DNA of 64,000 nt from Bifidobacterium breve DSM 20213 = JCM 1192. Its GTDB lineage: Bacteria > Actinomycetota > Actinomycetes > Actinomycetales > Bifidobacteriaceae. Positions 33,958 through 45,146 of this stretch are shown piece by piece. The notes beneath the pieces are model-generated. The model ran no database searches, had not been told where the DNA came from, and saw only the letters and a list, made by a program, of their open reading frames with translations. The first letter of the stretch is position 1; each line of letters begins with the position of its first letter. The stretch is from contig NZ_AP012324.1 of assembly GCF_001025175.1 (NCBI RefSeq), positions 310,001 to 374,000 of the forward strand. Direction: 5' to 3'. The translations under genes were made by a program, and so were the position numbers.

Positions 33958-35589
33958 ATGGCAGAACTGACCATCGATCCCGCCTCGATTCGCAAGGCCC
34001 TCGACGACTTCGTTGCGTCGTACAAGCCGAGCGACACCCCCACCCAGGAAGTGGGCTATGTCGCCACGGCCGGTGATGGCATTGCGCACGTGACGGGATT
34101 GCCTGGTTGCATGGCCAATGAGCTGCTGACGTTCGAAGACGGCACGCTCGGCCTGGCGTTCAACCTTGACGCCCGTGAGATCGGCGTGGTTATCCTCGGC
34201 GATTTCGCTGGAATCGAGGAAGGCCAGGAAGTGCGCCGTACCGGCGAAGTGCTCTCCGTGCCTGTCGGCGACGGCTACCTCGGCCGCGTCGTGGATCCGC
34301 TGGGCAACCCGATTGATGGCCTGGGCGAGATCCAGGGCATCGAAGGCCGCCGTATCCTCGAGGCGCAGGCACCCGACGTGATGCACCGCCACCCAGTCGA
34401 CGAGCCGCTGTCCACTGGTCTGAAGGCCATCGATGCAATGACCCCGGTCGGTCGCGGCCAGCGCCAGCTCATCATCGGCGACCGCCAGACCGGTAAGACC
34501 GCCATCGCGATCGATACCATCATCAACCAGAAGGCCAACTGGGAATCCGGCGACCCGAAGAAGCAGGTTCGCTGCATCTACGTGGCCATCGGTCAGAAGG
34601 GCTCCACCATCGCTTCGGTGAAGCAGAGCCTGGAAGACGCCGGTGCCATGGAGTACACCACCATCGTGGCCTCCCCGGCAGCTGATTCCGCTGGCTTCAA
34701 GTACATTGCCCCGTACACCGGCTCGGCCATCGGCCAGCACTGGATGTACAACGGCAAGCACGTGCTCATCGTCTTCGACGATCTGTCCAAGCAGGCAGAG
34801 GCCTATCGTTCGATTTCCCTGCTGCTGCGTCGTCCGCCGGGGCGTGAGGCTTACCCGGGCGATGTGTTCTACCTGCACTCTCGTCTGCTCGAACGTTGCG
34901 CCAAGGTCTCCGATGACCTGGGCGGCGGTTCGATGACGGGTCTGCCAATCGTCGAGACCAAGGCGAACGATGTGTCCGCCTACATCCCGACCAACGTGAT
35001 CTCCATTACCGATGGCCAGATCTTCCTGCAGTCCGATCTGTTCAACGCCAACCAGCGCCCCGCCGTGGACGTCGGTATCTCGGTCTCTCGAGTCGGTGGC
35101 GCCGCACAGACCAAGGCTCTGAAGAAGGTCTCCGGTACCTTGAAGATCTCCTTGGCGCAGTACCGCTCGCTGGAATCCTTCGCCATGTTCGCCTCCGATC
35201 TGGATGCGGCATCCAAGGCCCAGCTGACCCGTGGTGCTCACCTGACCGAGCTGTTGAAGCAGCCGCAGTTCCACCCGTATTCCATGGAGCAGGAAGTCGT
35301 GTCTGTGTGGACCGGCACCCACGGCAAGCTCGATGACCTCGAGCTGTCCGACGTGCTTCCGTTCGAGCAGGGACTGCTGGACTACATCGACCACAACACC
35401 GACATCCTGAAGACCATCCGCGAGACCGAAGACTTCACCGCCGATACCGAGGCTGCCCTCGATAAGGCCGTGGACGAATTCCGTTCGACCTTCGTTTCCT
35501 CCAACGGCAAGCCGCTGGTCGAGAAGAAGCCGGACGTTGCCAAGGCAGCGCCGGTCGATCAGGAAAAGATCGTGGCGGGAGAGAAGTAA
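33958..35589 (+). CDS. atpA: F0F1 ATP synthase subunit alpha
   Basis: A 543-residue nucleotide-binding but non-catalytic F1 subunit. The P-loop GDRQTGKT is near residues 174-181; the signature [20 protein letters not shown] is present near 365. AGAAGGAG precedes the ATG at 33958; GTG 33952 is also in frame. The C-terminus has an acidic/Lys tail ([20 protein letters not shown]). Confidence 0.97.
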   Translation: MAELTIDPASIRKALDDFVASYKPSDTPTQEVGYVATAGDGIAHVTGLPGCMANELLTFEDGTLGLAFNLDAREIGVVILGDFAGIEEGQEVRRTGEVLSVPVGDGYLGRVVDPLGNPIDGLGEIQGIEGRRILEAQAPDVMHRHPVDEPLSTGLKAIDAMTPVGRGQRQLIIGDRQTGKTAIAIDTIINQKANWESGDPKKQVRCIYVAIGQKGSTIASVKQSLEDAGAMEYTTIVASPAADSAGFKYIAPYTGSAIGQHWMYNGKHVLIVFDDLSKQAEAYRSISLLLRRPPGREAYPGDVFYLHSRLLERCAKVSDDLGGGSMTGLPIVETKANDVSAYIPTNVISITDGQIFLQSDLFNANQRPAVDVGISVSRVGGAAQTKALKKVSGTLKISLAQYRSLESFAMFASDLDAASKAQLTRGAHLTELLKQPQFHPYSMEQEVVSVWTGTHGKLDDLELSDVLPFEQGLLDYIDHNTDILKTIRETEDFTADTEAALDKAVDEFRSTFVSSNGKPLVEKKPDVAKAAPVDQEKIVAGEK

Positions 35590-35592
35590 GCC

Positions 35593-37996
<2,404 letters not shown>

Positions 37997-37997
<1 letters not shown>

Positions 37998-38290
37998 TGG
38001 CCGCGGAAAAAACCACGATGAAGGTCAACATCGTCGCTGCCGACCACCCCGTGTGGCATGGCGACGCGGCGAGCGTGACCATTCCCGCCTCCGAAGGCGG
38101 CATGGGCATCCTGCCCGACCATGAGCCTGTGCTCACGGTGATCAAGCAGGGTACGCTCACCGTGGTTGAGCCCGATGGCGATCGCCACATGTTCGAGGTG
38201 ACCGACGGATTCATCTCCTTCGACTCGAACAAACTCACTGTGGCGGTCGAGCGCGGCCACGACGTCCAGTACTCCGGCATTGCTGAGTGA
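37997..38290 (+). CDS. atpC: F0F1 ATP synthase subunit epsilon
   Basis: A 97-residue subunit, which is the beta-sandwich domain only. The start ATG at 37997 shares its A with the atpD stop (TGATGG), giving translational coupling. It has VNIVAADHPVWHGDAASVTI and ASEGGMGILPDHEPVLTVIK. The usual C-terminal helical hairpin of E. coli epsilon is missing, a short form seen in several actinobacteria. Confidence 0.93.
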
Positions 38291-38313
38291 CATTCACTTC
38301 GCTGTGACCCTGT

Positions 38314-38347
38314 AAAGGGGCTCTCTGGTTTCCAGAGAGTCCCTTTT
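38314..38347 (+). terminator. Intrinsic terminator of the atp operon
   Basis: AAAGGGGCTCTCTGG and CCAGAGAGTCCCTTT pair with one mismatch around a two- to four-base loop, running into TTTT. It lies 24 bases after atpC. Confidence 0.9.
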
Positions 38348-38375
38348 GCTATGTGTTGCGCTACAGTGGTGGCCT

Positions 38376-39080
38376 ATGCGAATTATTGTTGCCGACTGTT
38401 CTGCGGAGTACTCCGGCCGTCTGAATGCCTCGCTGCCGCTGGCCAAGCGCGTGCTGCTGATTAAGGCCGATTCCAGTCTGTTGATTTTTTCTGAGCTGGG
38501 CTCCTATAAGCCGCTCAACTGGATGACCGCACCCTGCACGCTGAAGGACATTACGCCCGATGGTGCTGATGATGATGTGGATACGCCGGTGCCGGAAAAA
38601 GTGCTGCGTGTGAGCGCCGATAAGGGTTCGGACATTCTGGAAGTGACGTTGCAGCACATCTATTCCGATGAGACGTATGACTTGGGCGAAGATCCTGGCC
38701 TCATCAAGGACGGTGTGGAAGACCATCTGCAGCGATACTTGGCCGAGCAGATCGAACGTATCGGCAAGGGCGCTAAGTTGGTACGCCGTGAATATCCGAC
38801 AGCCATCGGTCCAGTGGACATCATGGCCATCAACGCCGAGGGCGAGCATGTGGCTGTGGAAATCAAGCGTCACGGCGGCATCGACGGCGTCGAACAGTTG
38901 ACCCGCTATTGCGAGCTGCTGAATCGCGACCCGCTATTGGCCCCGGTGCATGGCATCTTCGCTGCACAGACCATTACGCCGCAGGCCCAGGTGTTGGCCA
39001 AGGATCGCGGCTTCACCTGCCTCATCCTCGACTACGACGATATGAAAGGCACGGAGGACGATAGCCTCAGGCTGTTCTGA
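38376..39080 (+). CDS. nucS: Mismatch endonuclease NucS/EndoMS
   Basis: A 234-residue enzyme that cuts DNA at mismatches in actinobacteria and archaea lacking MutS/MutL. The N-terminal DNA-binding half begins MRIIVADCSAEYSGRLNASL, and the RecB-like nuclease half has GPVDIMAINAEGEHVAVEIK with the catalytic Asp, Glu and Lys (about residues 148, 162 and 164), then GIDGVEQLTRYCELLNRDPL. ATG 38376 is the conserved start; an open frame extends 10 residues upstream to 38346 over the atp terminator. Convergent with the FKBP gene. Confidence 0.93.
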   Translation: MRIIVADCSAEYSGRLNASLPLAKRVLLIKADSSLLIFSELGSYKPLNWMTAPCTLKDITPDGADDDVDTPVPEKVLRVSADKGSDILEVTLQHIYSDETYDLGEDPGLIKDGVEDHLQRYLAEQIERIGKGAKLVRREYPTAIGPVDIMAINAEGEHVAVEIKRHGGIDGVEQLTRYCELLNRDPLLAPVHGIFAAQTITPQAQVLAKDRGFTCLILDYDDMKGTEDDSLRLF

Positions 39081-39087
39081 ATGCAAA

Positions 39088-39195
39088 GTTGCCCCCGCTG
39101 GCGGGGGCTGTCGCCGTGAGTCGACTGGGGATGGTCCCCAACGTAAACCACCCCCAGTCAGCTTTTGCTGACAGCCCTCGCCAGCGGGGGCAACG
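39088..39195. repeat. Inverted-dimer intergenic repeat (CCCCCGCTGGCGGGGG type)
   Basis: Two arms of about 47 bases are inverted copies of one another: TTGCCCCCGCTGGCGGGGGC at the left and its counterpart GCCAGCGGGGGCAAC at the right. Each arm is itself a palindrome followed by a GCTGTCAGC/GCTGAC hairpin. It sits exactly between the converging nucS and FKBP genes and may terminate both. A second copy lies at 45543-45650. Confidence 0.8.
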
Positions 39196-39210
39196 CTATT
39201 TGCTGAGTGT

Positions 39211-40164
39211 TTAATACGCGGCGAGAATATCCACTACGAATACCAGCGTGGAGTTCGCGGGAATCGAGCCTTGCTTCTTGTTGCCGTAAGCCTGATCCGG
39301 CGGAACCACCAGCAGCACCTGGGAGCCGACGGTCTGACCAATCAGACCCTTCTGCCAGCCTTCGATCACACCGTGCTGGCCGCCGGAATACATGTCAGCC
39401 TCAAGTGTGGTGTTCTTATCCCAAGAGGAGTCGAACTGGGTGCCATCGGTCAGCCAACCGGTGTACTTGACCACCACAGTGTTTTTGTCGGTCACTTCCT
39501 TGCCGGTGCCCTTGACCAGTGTCTGCGAAACCAGCGAATCGACCGCACCTTGGCCGTTCATGTCGATCGACGGCTTGCCGTTCTTGGCACGCGTCACCTT
39601 CGGCAGATTGGACGGCACGTCCTTGACCTCTTCGCCGGTGGCCTTCTTCAGATCCTTGGACTTGGAAACGAACGTCATCGCCAGAATGTAGGAGTAGCCG
39701 GAAGAATCCTCGGCGTTCACACCGAAACCGATAGTGGTGTTGAGCTTGGCGCCCTTGATCTGGTCGTAATAGGTCGAAGACAGGGTGGAGGAATCGACCA
39801 GGAGCGAGCAATCCGGCGTATTTTTGGTCCACGTATCCATCAGCTCGGTGCCGTCCTTGACATTCAGGGCGATACCCTGGGCGCAGACGCGGTCACCTTC
39901 TTCGATTGTGTCGCCGTCACCCTTCTGCAGCACCACGTAGGAGCCGTCGGACACGGTCATCGGGGCTTTGAAGGAGATGGTCGGCTTCTCGCCCAGCTTG
40001 CCCTTGGCGGTTACGCCGGCAATCTGATTCGCCGTCTTGGAAGAGGACGACTTCGAGGAGTCGCTCTTGGAATCGGACGAGTTCGAGCAGCCGGCCAGCG
40101 AGATGCACATGATCAGCGAGCAGGCAACGGCTATGGTTTTGGTCAGGGTAGACAAAGTACGCAT
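39211..40164 (-). CDS. FKBP-type peptidyl-prolyl isomerase lipoprotein
   Basis: A 317-residue envelope protein. Signal and lipobox: TIAVACSLIMCISLAGC with Cys 26; then a Ser/Lys/Asp-rich linker (SSDSKSDSSKSSSSK). The first folded part (about 45-190) looks like a degenerate FKBP-like copy (LQKGDGDTIEEGDRVCAQGI). The C-terminal domain is a standard FKBP: VVVKYTGWLTDGTQFDSSW, GVIEGWQKGLIGQTVGSQVL and VVPPDQAYGNK. It should assist folding of secreted proteins at proline bonds. ATG 40164 is chosen because it opens directly into the signal peptide. Divergent from the next gene. Confidence 0.92.
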   Translation of the reverse strand: MRTLSTLTKTIAVACSLIMCISLAGCSNSSDSKSDSSKSSSSKTANQIAGVTAKGKLGEKPTISFKAPMTVSDGSYVVLQKGDGDTIEEGDRVCAQGIALNVKDGTELMDTWTKNTPDCSLLVDSSTLSSTYYDQIKGAKLNTTIGFGVNAEDSSGYSYILAMTFVSKSKDLKKATGEEVKDVPSNLPKVTRAKNGKPSIDMNGQGAVDSLVSQTLVKGTGKEVTDKNTVVVKYTGWLTDGTQFDSSWDKNTTLEADMYSGGQHGVIEGWQKGLIGQTVGSQVLLVVPPDQAYGNKKQGSIPANSTLVFVVDILAAY

Positions 40165-40244
40165 GGCACACCACACTACCGGTAAACCCTGATTTTCAGC
40201 CTTTCTAGGTAATAGACAGGTGAAGATTGTAGAATAGTACCGTT

Positions 40245-41504
40245 ATGAGTGTTGAAGAACAAGCAATGGGCCCAGATCAGGAGGCCACGGAGTCTGACGT
40301 AGTCAGTGACGTGACCGACTCGACAGATGTCATCGATGCCAATGACGTTGCCGATGCCGCCGATGGTACTGATACTGAGAGTGCCGAAGGTGTCGATGCT
40401 GAGAGCACCGAGAGTATGGAAGACGCCGAGACGCAAAAGTCCGAGCGCCCGACTCGTCATGCCATGATCATGCGCGGCGTGGTAACGCCTATTTTCGGTC
40501 TGCTGGCTGTGGCGGCGATTGTGCTCGGAGTGCTGAACGCCACGATATGGAAGCCTTCCAGCGAGATCACCGCATCTGCCAACGTGACCGGTTCTCGCTA
40601 TGTGGTTACCGATCCCGGCGTGCTCACCTTGTTGGATAAGAACACGACGATGACCGTGAAGTCCTCCTCGTCCAAGGATGAGACATGCGTAGCCTTGGCC
40701 TCCACCAAGGATGCAGCCGGTTGGGTAGCAAGCGAGAAGTCCTATCAGCGCATCAGCGGTTTGACTTCTTGGACCGAGCTCGGCGTTCAGAAGGGTGAAC
40801 CCATCAAAAACCAATCGGGCTCGTCGGATGACGCCAACGAGGTGGCATTCAAAGACTCCGATATGTGGACTTCCGTGAAGTGCGGCAATGGTTCGGTGAC
40901 CTTTGATAGCAAAGATCCTGCCGCTTCGACCGTGGCCATCATGGATCTCGGCTCACATAAGGCGTCCGCCACTATCAGCATGCACTGGGTGCGCTCTGAA
41001 GTTCCCGATTTCGCCATGCCGTTCTACCTGTCCGGCGGTCTGCTGGCAGTAATCGCGGTGTTGTGTGCGTCCGTGTTCGCCATGCCGCCGCATAAGCGCC
41101 GTAAGCGCATTGTGGAGGGCAAGGCCACTGCGTCAACGGGGCCGTCGTTCGCGGAACAGGTTGAACAGGGAATTATTGGCAACGGCTCGATTCCGGCTGA
41201 AGTGCCGCCGACCGGCCGTAAGCGTTGCCGCCATGCCGCACACCGTCGCGGTTCCAAGAAGACCGTGCCCGCCGAGTCGGTCGGATCTCCCACGATTATC
41301 GATCCCGCGTCCCGCAATTTGGTCGCCGATCAGCAGTCCGGCGAAGCGGGGGAGACCGAGGCGATAACGGATACCGAGTCGACATCAGTGATTTCTTCTG
41401 ATGAGTTGCAGGCATACTTCTCCCGTTTGGCTCAGGAAGTCAATGACAGTGAAGCCTCGGATAGCTCCGCGGCCGATGATGTGGACAACCAGGAGGAGAA
41501 CTGA
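40245..41504 (+). CDS. Membrane protein with large extracytoplasmic domain, unknown function
   Basis: A 419-residue protein. Residues 1-65 are acidic and probably disordered (SDVTDSTDVIDANDVADAAD). A first helix lies at about 70-95 (VTPIFGLLAVAAIVLGVLNA), an external domain at about 96-250, and a second helix at about 255-278 (PFYLSGGLLAVIAVLCASVF). The cytoplasmic tail is basic, then acidic (KRRKRIVEGK, EVNDSEASDSSAADDVDNQE). I recognise no family. Its stop overlaps the next gene start (ATGA-type), so the two are an operon and may act together in the envelope. Confidence 0.75.
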   Translation: MSVEEQAMGPDQEATESDVVSDVTDSTDVIDANDVADAADGTDTESAEGVDAESTESMEDAETQKSERPTRHAMIMRGVVTPIFGLLAVAAIVLGVLNATIWKPSSEITASANVTGSRYVVTDPGVLTLLDKNTTMTVKSSSSKDETCVALASTKDAAGWVASEKSYQRISGLTSWTELGVQKGEPIKNQSGSSDDANEVAFKDSDMWTSVKCGNGSVTFDSKDPAASTVAIMDLGSHKASATISMHWVRSEVPDFAMPFYLSGGLLAVIAVLCASVFAMPPHKRRKRIVEGKATASTGPSFAEQVEQGIIGNGSIPAEVPPTGRKRCRHAAHRRGSKKTVPAESVGSPTIIDPASRNLVADQQSGEAGETEAITDTESTSVISSDELQAYFSRLAQEVNDSEASDSSAADDVDNQEEN

Positions 41505-42508
41505 TGAGCATGCGTTGGAACAAACTGTGCGTCGCCGCCCTCTCCGTTGCCGCGCTGATTATGCCGTTGGCCGCTTGCGAAGGTCAGCTGCCCACCCCGG
41601 CCGCTGACTCATCCACCAAGACTCAGCCGGATTTGACCGAGGCGCAGGAGAAGAAGATTCGTACCAAGATTTTGGAAACGATTGATCAGGCCGACGCGGC
41701 TCGATCCGCGGACGGCTATAAGGCCGTGATGGGCGGGCCTCAACTGGAGATTCGCACCAGCCAGGCCACCATTGCCCAGAAAAGCGGCTCGATGTCCAAG
41801 TATGCGATCATTCCTAAGGACATCGCCCAGGTGGTGATTCCCACGGATGACGGCTGGCCGCGCTCGGTATTCACCATCACCACCACTACTGAAGATCAGC
41901 AGTCCAAGCGTTTATTGGTGCTGAATCAGGAATCAGCCCGTCAGAATTACAAGCTGATGGCCATGGCGCGTCTGTTTGAGGGAGCGCAGCTGCCGAAGTT
42001 CGAGGTGCCGACCATCGGTTCGAGAATGGGTACCGATAAGGATGAGAATCTGGTGGCCACGCCTGCCGATGCGTTGACCCAGTATGCCGATGTGCTGCAG
42101 AACGGTGCGAATAGCAAGTTCGCCTCGCAATTCGCGGATGATCAGCTGCGTCAGAAGATTGTCGAACTGACCAACACCGTGCAGGAAGGCATCGCCCGCA
42201 ACAACGGCACGCAGGAGCAGACCTTCACTGCCGCGCCCGACCAGATGTGGGTGATGCGCACGGCTGATGGTGGCGATCTGGTCGTGGGTCGTGTCGATTC
42301 CGTGTGGACTCGTCAGGCCGGTGACGGACGCGAATCCCAGCCCGCCTCTGATGATGAGAAGATCCTGTTCAACAGCGACAAGTACACCAGCACCATGAAG
42401 GTCACATACGTGAACGTGGTGGCGTTGTACATTCCTTCGGCCAACTCCGGTCAACAGATCACCGCCGTGGGTGCCGACCGCACTCCGGTCAAGGTCGAGG
42501 CGCTGTAA
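41504..42508 (+). CDS. Lipoprotein of unknown function
   Basis: A 334-residue lipoprotein: KLCVAALSVAALIMPLAAC with the lipidated Cys at 25. The mature part begins with a Ser/Thr/Pro linker and a helical stretch (TEAQEKKIRTKILETIDQAD), then mixed alpha/beta sequence. The rest shows no motif I know. It overlaps the preceding membrane protein gene by one base, arguing for a joint envelope function. Confidence 0.75.
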   Translation: MSMRWNKLCVAALSVAALIMPLAACEGQLPTPAADSSTKTQPDLTEAQEKKIRTKILETIDQADAARSADGYKAVMGGPQLEIRTSQATIAQKSGSMSKYAIIPKDIAQVVIPTDDGWPRSVFTITTTTEDQQSKRLLVLNQESARQNYKLMAMARLFEGAQLPKFEVPTIGSRMGTDKDENLVATPADALTQYADVLQNGANSKFASQFADDQLRQKIVELTNTVQEGIARNNGTQEQTFTAAPDQMWVMRTADGGDLVVGRVDSVWTRQAGDGRESQPASDDEKILFNSDKYTSTMKVTYVNVVALYIPSANSGQQITAVGADRTPVKVEAL

Positions 42509-42509
42509 G

Positions 42510-42656
42510 TTCCCACCACGTAGTAATTTCCCCACCGCGATGTCAGACGAATTTTGTCTTTCGCAGAATAACGCTGTTTTGGGTAACCACGTGGTGGTGA
42601 TTCACTACGTGGTGGGAATTTCACCGCGTAGTGGAAGAATGGCTACGCGGCGGGAA
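42510..42656. repeat. Array of TTCCCACCACGTAG-like motifs in alternating orientation
   Basis: TTCCCACCACGTAGT at 42510-42524 has a perfect 15-base inverted copy at 42604-42618. Further variants lie at 42528-42542 (TTCCCCACCGCGATG), 42587-42594 (core CCACGTGG), 42621-42634 (CACCGCGTAGTGG) and 42643-42656 (inverted, CTACGCGGCGGGAA). The array fills the gap between the lipoprotein and YbbN-like genes. It could be multiple operators or REP-like structure. Confidence 0.65.
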
Positions 42657-42730
42657 TCGGCACTACAATCGATTCCAGCATTGTTTGATTGTCGGGCGTG
42701 CGAATCGTGCGCGTACATGTGGAGGCATAT

Positions 42731-43702
42731 ATGGCTGATCAGCAGCAGTTCAATCCAGGAGTATCGTTGGCGGGTGCTGTCGATTTGGAAGCGCTGAAGC
42801 ATCAGGTCAAGGCTGAGCCAGGACAGGCTGGCGGCGCACCGGCAGCTGGTGGCTATGTGATCGACACCACCGAGAACACCTTCCAGGCGATGGTGCAGAC
42901 CTCCGCCACGTTCCCGATTCTGCTGTTGCTGTGGGTGCCCACTGACGACCGTCTTTTCTCGATGGCTCGCGCGCTGGGCGATGCGGTGAATGGTCTCAAT
43001 GGTCAGATTCAGCTCTCTCGCATTGACATCGCGACTAATCCTTCGATCGCACAGGCACTGCAAGTGCAAGGTGCGCCGGCCTTGTTTGCGCTGATTTCCG
43101 GTCGCCCGATGCCGTTGCTACAGGGTCTGCCGGGTGATGATGAGCTGAAGCAGCTCACCGACGAAGTGATTCCCAAGATTATTCAGGCCGCTGCCCAGTC
43201 CGGCGTCAACGGCACTGCGCCGTATTCCGGCGATCCTGATTCCGATGCTGCCGCGAGTACCGGTGCGACTGGTGCTGATACGGAGCAGGTGCCTCCCGAG
43301 CACGCTGAGGCTCATCGCTTAGCCGAGGAAGGCGACTACGCCGGTGCCGCCGCTGAATATGCACGTGTTATGGAATCCGATCCGTCTGATGCGCTGGCCG
43401 CCCGCGAACATGCCAAGGCGCTTTTGCTGGCCCGTTCCGGTTCCGCGGATGTGCGCGAGGTGCGTGCCGCCGCAGCCGCTGCGCCCGACGATGTGGAAGC
43501 GCAACTGGCCGTGGCTGATATCGATATGATTGGCGGCCAGATCCAGGATGCTTTTGACCGTCTGCTTGACTTCTTAGCCGCAGGCCATAAGGGCGATCTC
43601 GAGGCGGTGCGTCAGCGCCTGCTCGAGTACTTCACCATCCCCGAGCCGACCGACCCGCGCCTAGCTCGTGCCCGTCGCCGTCTCGCAACCCTGATGTACT
43701 GA
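42731..43702 (+). CDS. YbbN/CnoX-like thioredoxin-fold protein with TPR repeats
   Basis: A 323-residue soluble protein. Residues about 40-150 form a thioredoxin fold (TFQAMVQTSATFPILLLLWV, LSRIDIATNPSIAQALQVQG APALFALISGRPM). The redox CXXC is replaced by VPTDDR, so it cannot act as a disulfide exchanger. The C-terminal 110 residues are TPR-like helices (EAHRLAEEGDYAGAAAEYAR, then AQLAVADIDMIGGQIQDAFD). This layout matches YbbN/CnoX chaperone partners, so a role as a holdase-type co-chaperone is inferred. ATG 42731 is chosen as the usual start; an open frame reaches 42689. Confidence 0.82.
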   Translation: MADQQQFNPGVSLAGAVDLEALKHQVKAEPGQAGGAPAAGGYVIDTTENTFQAMVQTSATFPILLLLWVPTDDRLFSMARALGDAVNGLNGQIQLSRIDIATNPSIAQALQVQGAPALFALISGRPMPLLQGLPGDDELKQLTDEVIPKIIQAAAQSGVNGTAPYSGDPDSDAAASTGATGADTEQVPPEHAEAHRLAEEGDYAGAAAEYARVMESDPSDALAAREHAKALLLARSGSADVREVRAAAAAAPDDVEAQLAVADIDMIGGQIQDAFDRLLDFLAAGHKGDLEAVRQRLLEYFTIPEPTDPRLARARRRLATLMY

Positions 43703-43724
43703 TTTTCCTTGGCTTCCCTCGGGT

Positions 43725-43815
43725 GAGGCCGAGCCGTGAAGCAAACAGCCCGGTGGGCTGTTTGTAGGCGAGGGCGAGACGATAGTCGAGCCAGAAAGCT
43801 GCGGGGCAAAGCCCG
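43725..43815. repeat. Intergenic repeat with ACAGCCCGGTGGGCTGT palindrome
   Basis: The core palindrome ACAGCCCGGTGGGCTGT is followed by GTAGGCGA and ACGATAGTCG. The same arrangement occurs at 46697-46750 inside the gpsA 5' duplication, so this is a dispersed family. Here it separates the converging YbbN-like and CYTH genes. Confidence 0.7.
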
Positions 43816-43840
43816 TCCTTAATTGCGGCTGAGCTGGCTG

Positions 43841-44467
43841 TTACGCCATCCGGTTTTTCCCGAAATACTGCTGGAACCGTGGCCCGTCCAAAGCCAGCTC
43901 CTCTTCAAAGTCGTCGGCCCATGTGCTGAACGGCTTGGCAGCCAGTCCGTCATTGTTGAATCGCGCCTGATCGGTGATTTCGGTAACGCAGAACTTCGGA
44001 ATCGTCAGATTGGTTACTGGTCCCGATCGTTCGGCCTCGGCCACGATAAGAGGCGCATTGAGCCCGCCAAACATATCCACACTCCAGCCGTCCTCCGCAA
44101 TCCATACGGAATAGCGGTTCTTGATAACCACTTCGCCGCCGCGCTTGATGAGTTCCGCGGCAATGCGGGCGTCAATCTCACGCTCCACTTCATATCGGGT
44201 GCCGCCCACGGACGGTCCCTTAACGGTAACGAAGGCCTCCGAGAACTGCTCGCGGTGCTCATCCAGCACGGCAATCGGGTCGATGTCAGGGGTCATATTG
44301 ACGCTCACCTTGTGTGAGACCAACCTGACGCGCAGCGCATAGTTGTCGGCATGCACGTAGTAGCTCTGGATGATGAGGGTCGGGATGTCGCCGTCGTTGT
44401 ATTCGTCTGGCAGCTCGCGGCAGAAGAAGCGGCGTTCGTATTCGAAGTCATCTGTAGGTTCCGACAT
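43841..44467 (-). CDS. CYTH-domain protein (inorganic triphosphatase / adenylyl cyclase class IV-like)
   Basis: A 208-residue protein of the CYTH family, whose members bind triphosphate in a beta-tunnel. The signature EYERRFF at residues 9-15 matches ExExK with Arg in place of Lys. ALRVRLVSHKVSV, VTVKGPSVGGTRYEVEREID and IKNRYSVWIAEDGWSVDMFG give the alternating basic and acidic strands of the tunnel. Triphosphatase activity is more likely than cyclase in bacteria, but the substrate is not readable. Single gene, followed on the same strand by nothing obvious. Confidence 0.82.
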   Translation of the reverse strand: MSEPTDDFEYERRFFCRELPDEYNDGDIPTLIIQSYYVHADNYALRVRLVSHKVSVNMTPDIDPIAVLDEHREQFSEAFVTVKGPSVGGTRYEVEREIDARIAAELIKRGGEVVIKNRYSVWIAEDGWSVDMFGGLNAPLIVAEAERSGPVTNLTIPKFCVTEITDQARFNNDGLAAKPFSTWADDFEEELALDGPRFQQYFGKNRMA

Positions 44468-44614
44468 AACCCCATTGTAGAGCCGTTTACGGCGTTTCCC
44501 TAGGTTTTGCCGGTGATTGGCCTCACAATATGGTCATGATGCCGGCTGGGCTGCGCTGTTCGATGATAGTGGCTTGGCGCGGGTGATGGTTGGTGTACAG
44601 TAAAGAAGTTGCTC

Positions 44615-44690
44615 GGGTTTGTAGCTCAGTGGATAGAGCGTCTGTCTCCGGAACAGAAGGTCGTGGGTTCGATCCCCATCAAGCCCACCA
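44615..44690 (+). tRNA. tRNA-Arg (CCG)
   Basis: 76 bases with encoded CCA. Acceptor GGGTTTG pairs with CAAGCCC (one G-T pair); D-arm GCTCAGTGGATAGAGC; anticodon stem TCTGT/ACAGA around loop CTCCGGA, anticodon CCG; T-arm GTGGG-TTCGATC-CCCAT. All arms are intact. Confidence 0.95.
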
Positions 44691-44692
44691 GT

Positions 44693-44725
44693 AGGGCTTT
44701 CGGCATATGTCGAAAGCCCTTTTTC
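44693..44725 (+). terminator. Terminator after tRNA-Arg
   Basis: AGGGCTTTCG and CGAAAGCCCT form a perfect 10 bp stem with an eight-base loop, followed by TTTTTC. Confidence 0.9.
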
Positions 44726-44860
44726 ATGCTCGCTCAGGGTTCCCTGAGTTTTCCCTGAGGGCATCCATGAATACCCCATGGAATGCTGTTGTGTTGGGTT
44801 TTAAGAACGCATAATGAAGTGGATTGAGGTCGTGGAACTCACCCCATGAGGAGGTGTGCG

Positions 44861-45001
44861 ATGATCCGGAACGGGTCGCAGCGGTATTGGTCGGTTCACT
44901 TGCTCGCTATGGTACTGGCGCTGTCTCTGGTGACGGGATTCGCGGTTACGGCGGGCCTGCGTGTGCGTCGCAAGGAACAGCCGTTCTGGCATATGTGGTG
45001 A
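44861..45001 (+). CDS. Predicted 46-residue single-span membrane peptide
   Basis: GAGGAGGTGTGCG stands directly upstream of ATG 44861, a near-consensus ribosome binding site. The 46 codons encode a polar start (MIRNGSQRYW), one hydrophobic helix (VHLLAMVLALSLVTGFAVTA) and a basic tail (LRVRRKEQPFWHMW), then TGA. That is a credible type II single-pass peptide by the positive-inside rule. A longer overlapping frame (44824-45126) lacks a good start. No family recognised. The 125 bases after it, before ridA, remain unexplained and might be a degraded 3' part. Confidence 0.55.
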   Translation: MIRNGSQRYWSVHLLAMVLALSLVTGFAVTAGLRVRRKEQPFWHMW

Positions 45002-45146
45002 AGCATCCCGGAAGCGCTCTGCTGCATATCGCCCGGGCGGTGAGGCGGAATATGGCCGCATGGCGGGCAGTGGCATCCGTAAGCGTGCCTGCGCTCGGTA
45101 AACTGCTACGTAATCGGGTTCACTAATCCAACAAGAGGAGCACATA

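Noticed and set aside
44615..44690. tRNA-Arg as an integration site for a mobile element
   Set aside because: No integrase and no duplicated 3' tRNA end lie within the next several kilobases.
44824..45126. A 100-codon frame overlapping the small membrane peptide
   Set aside because: It has no ribosome binding site and its protein is not hydrophobic or domain-like; the 44861 frame fits better.
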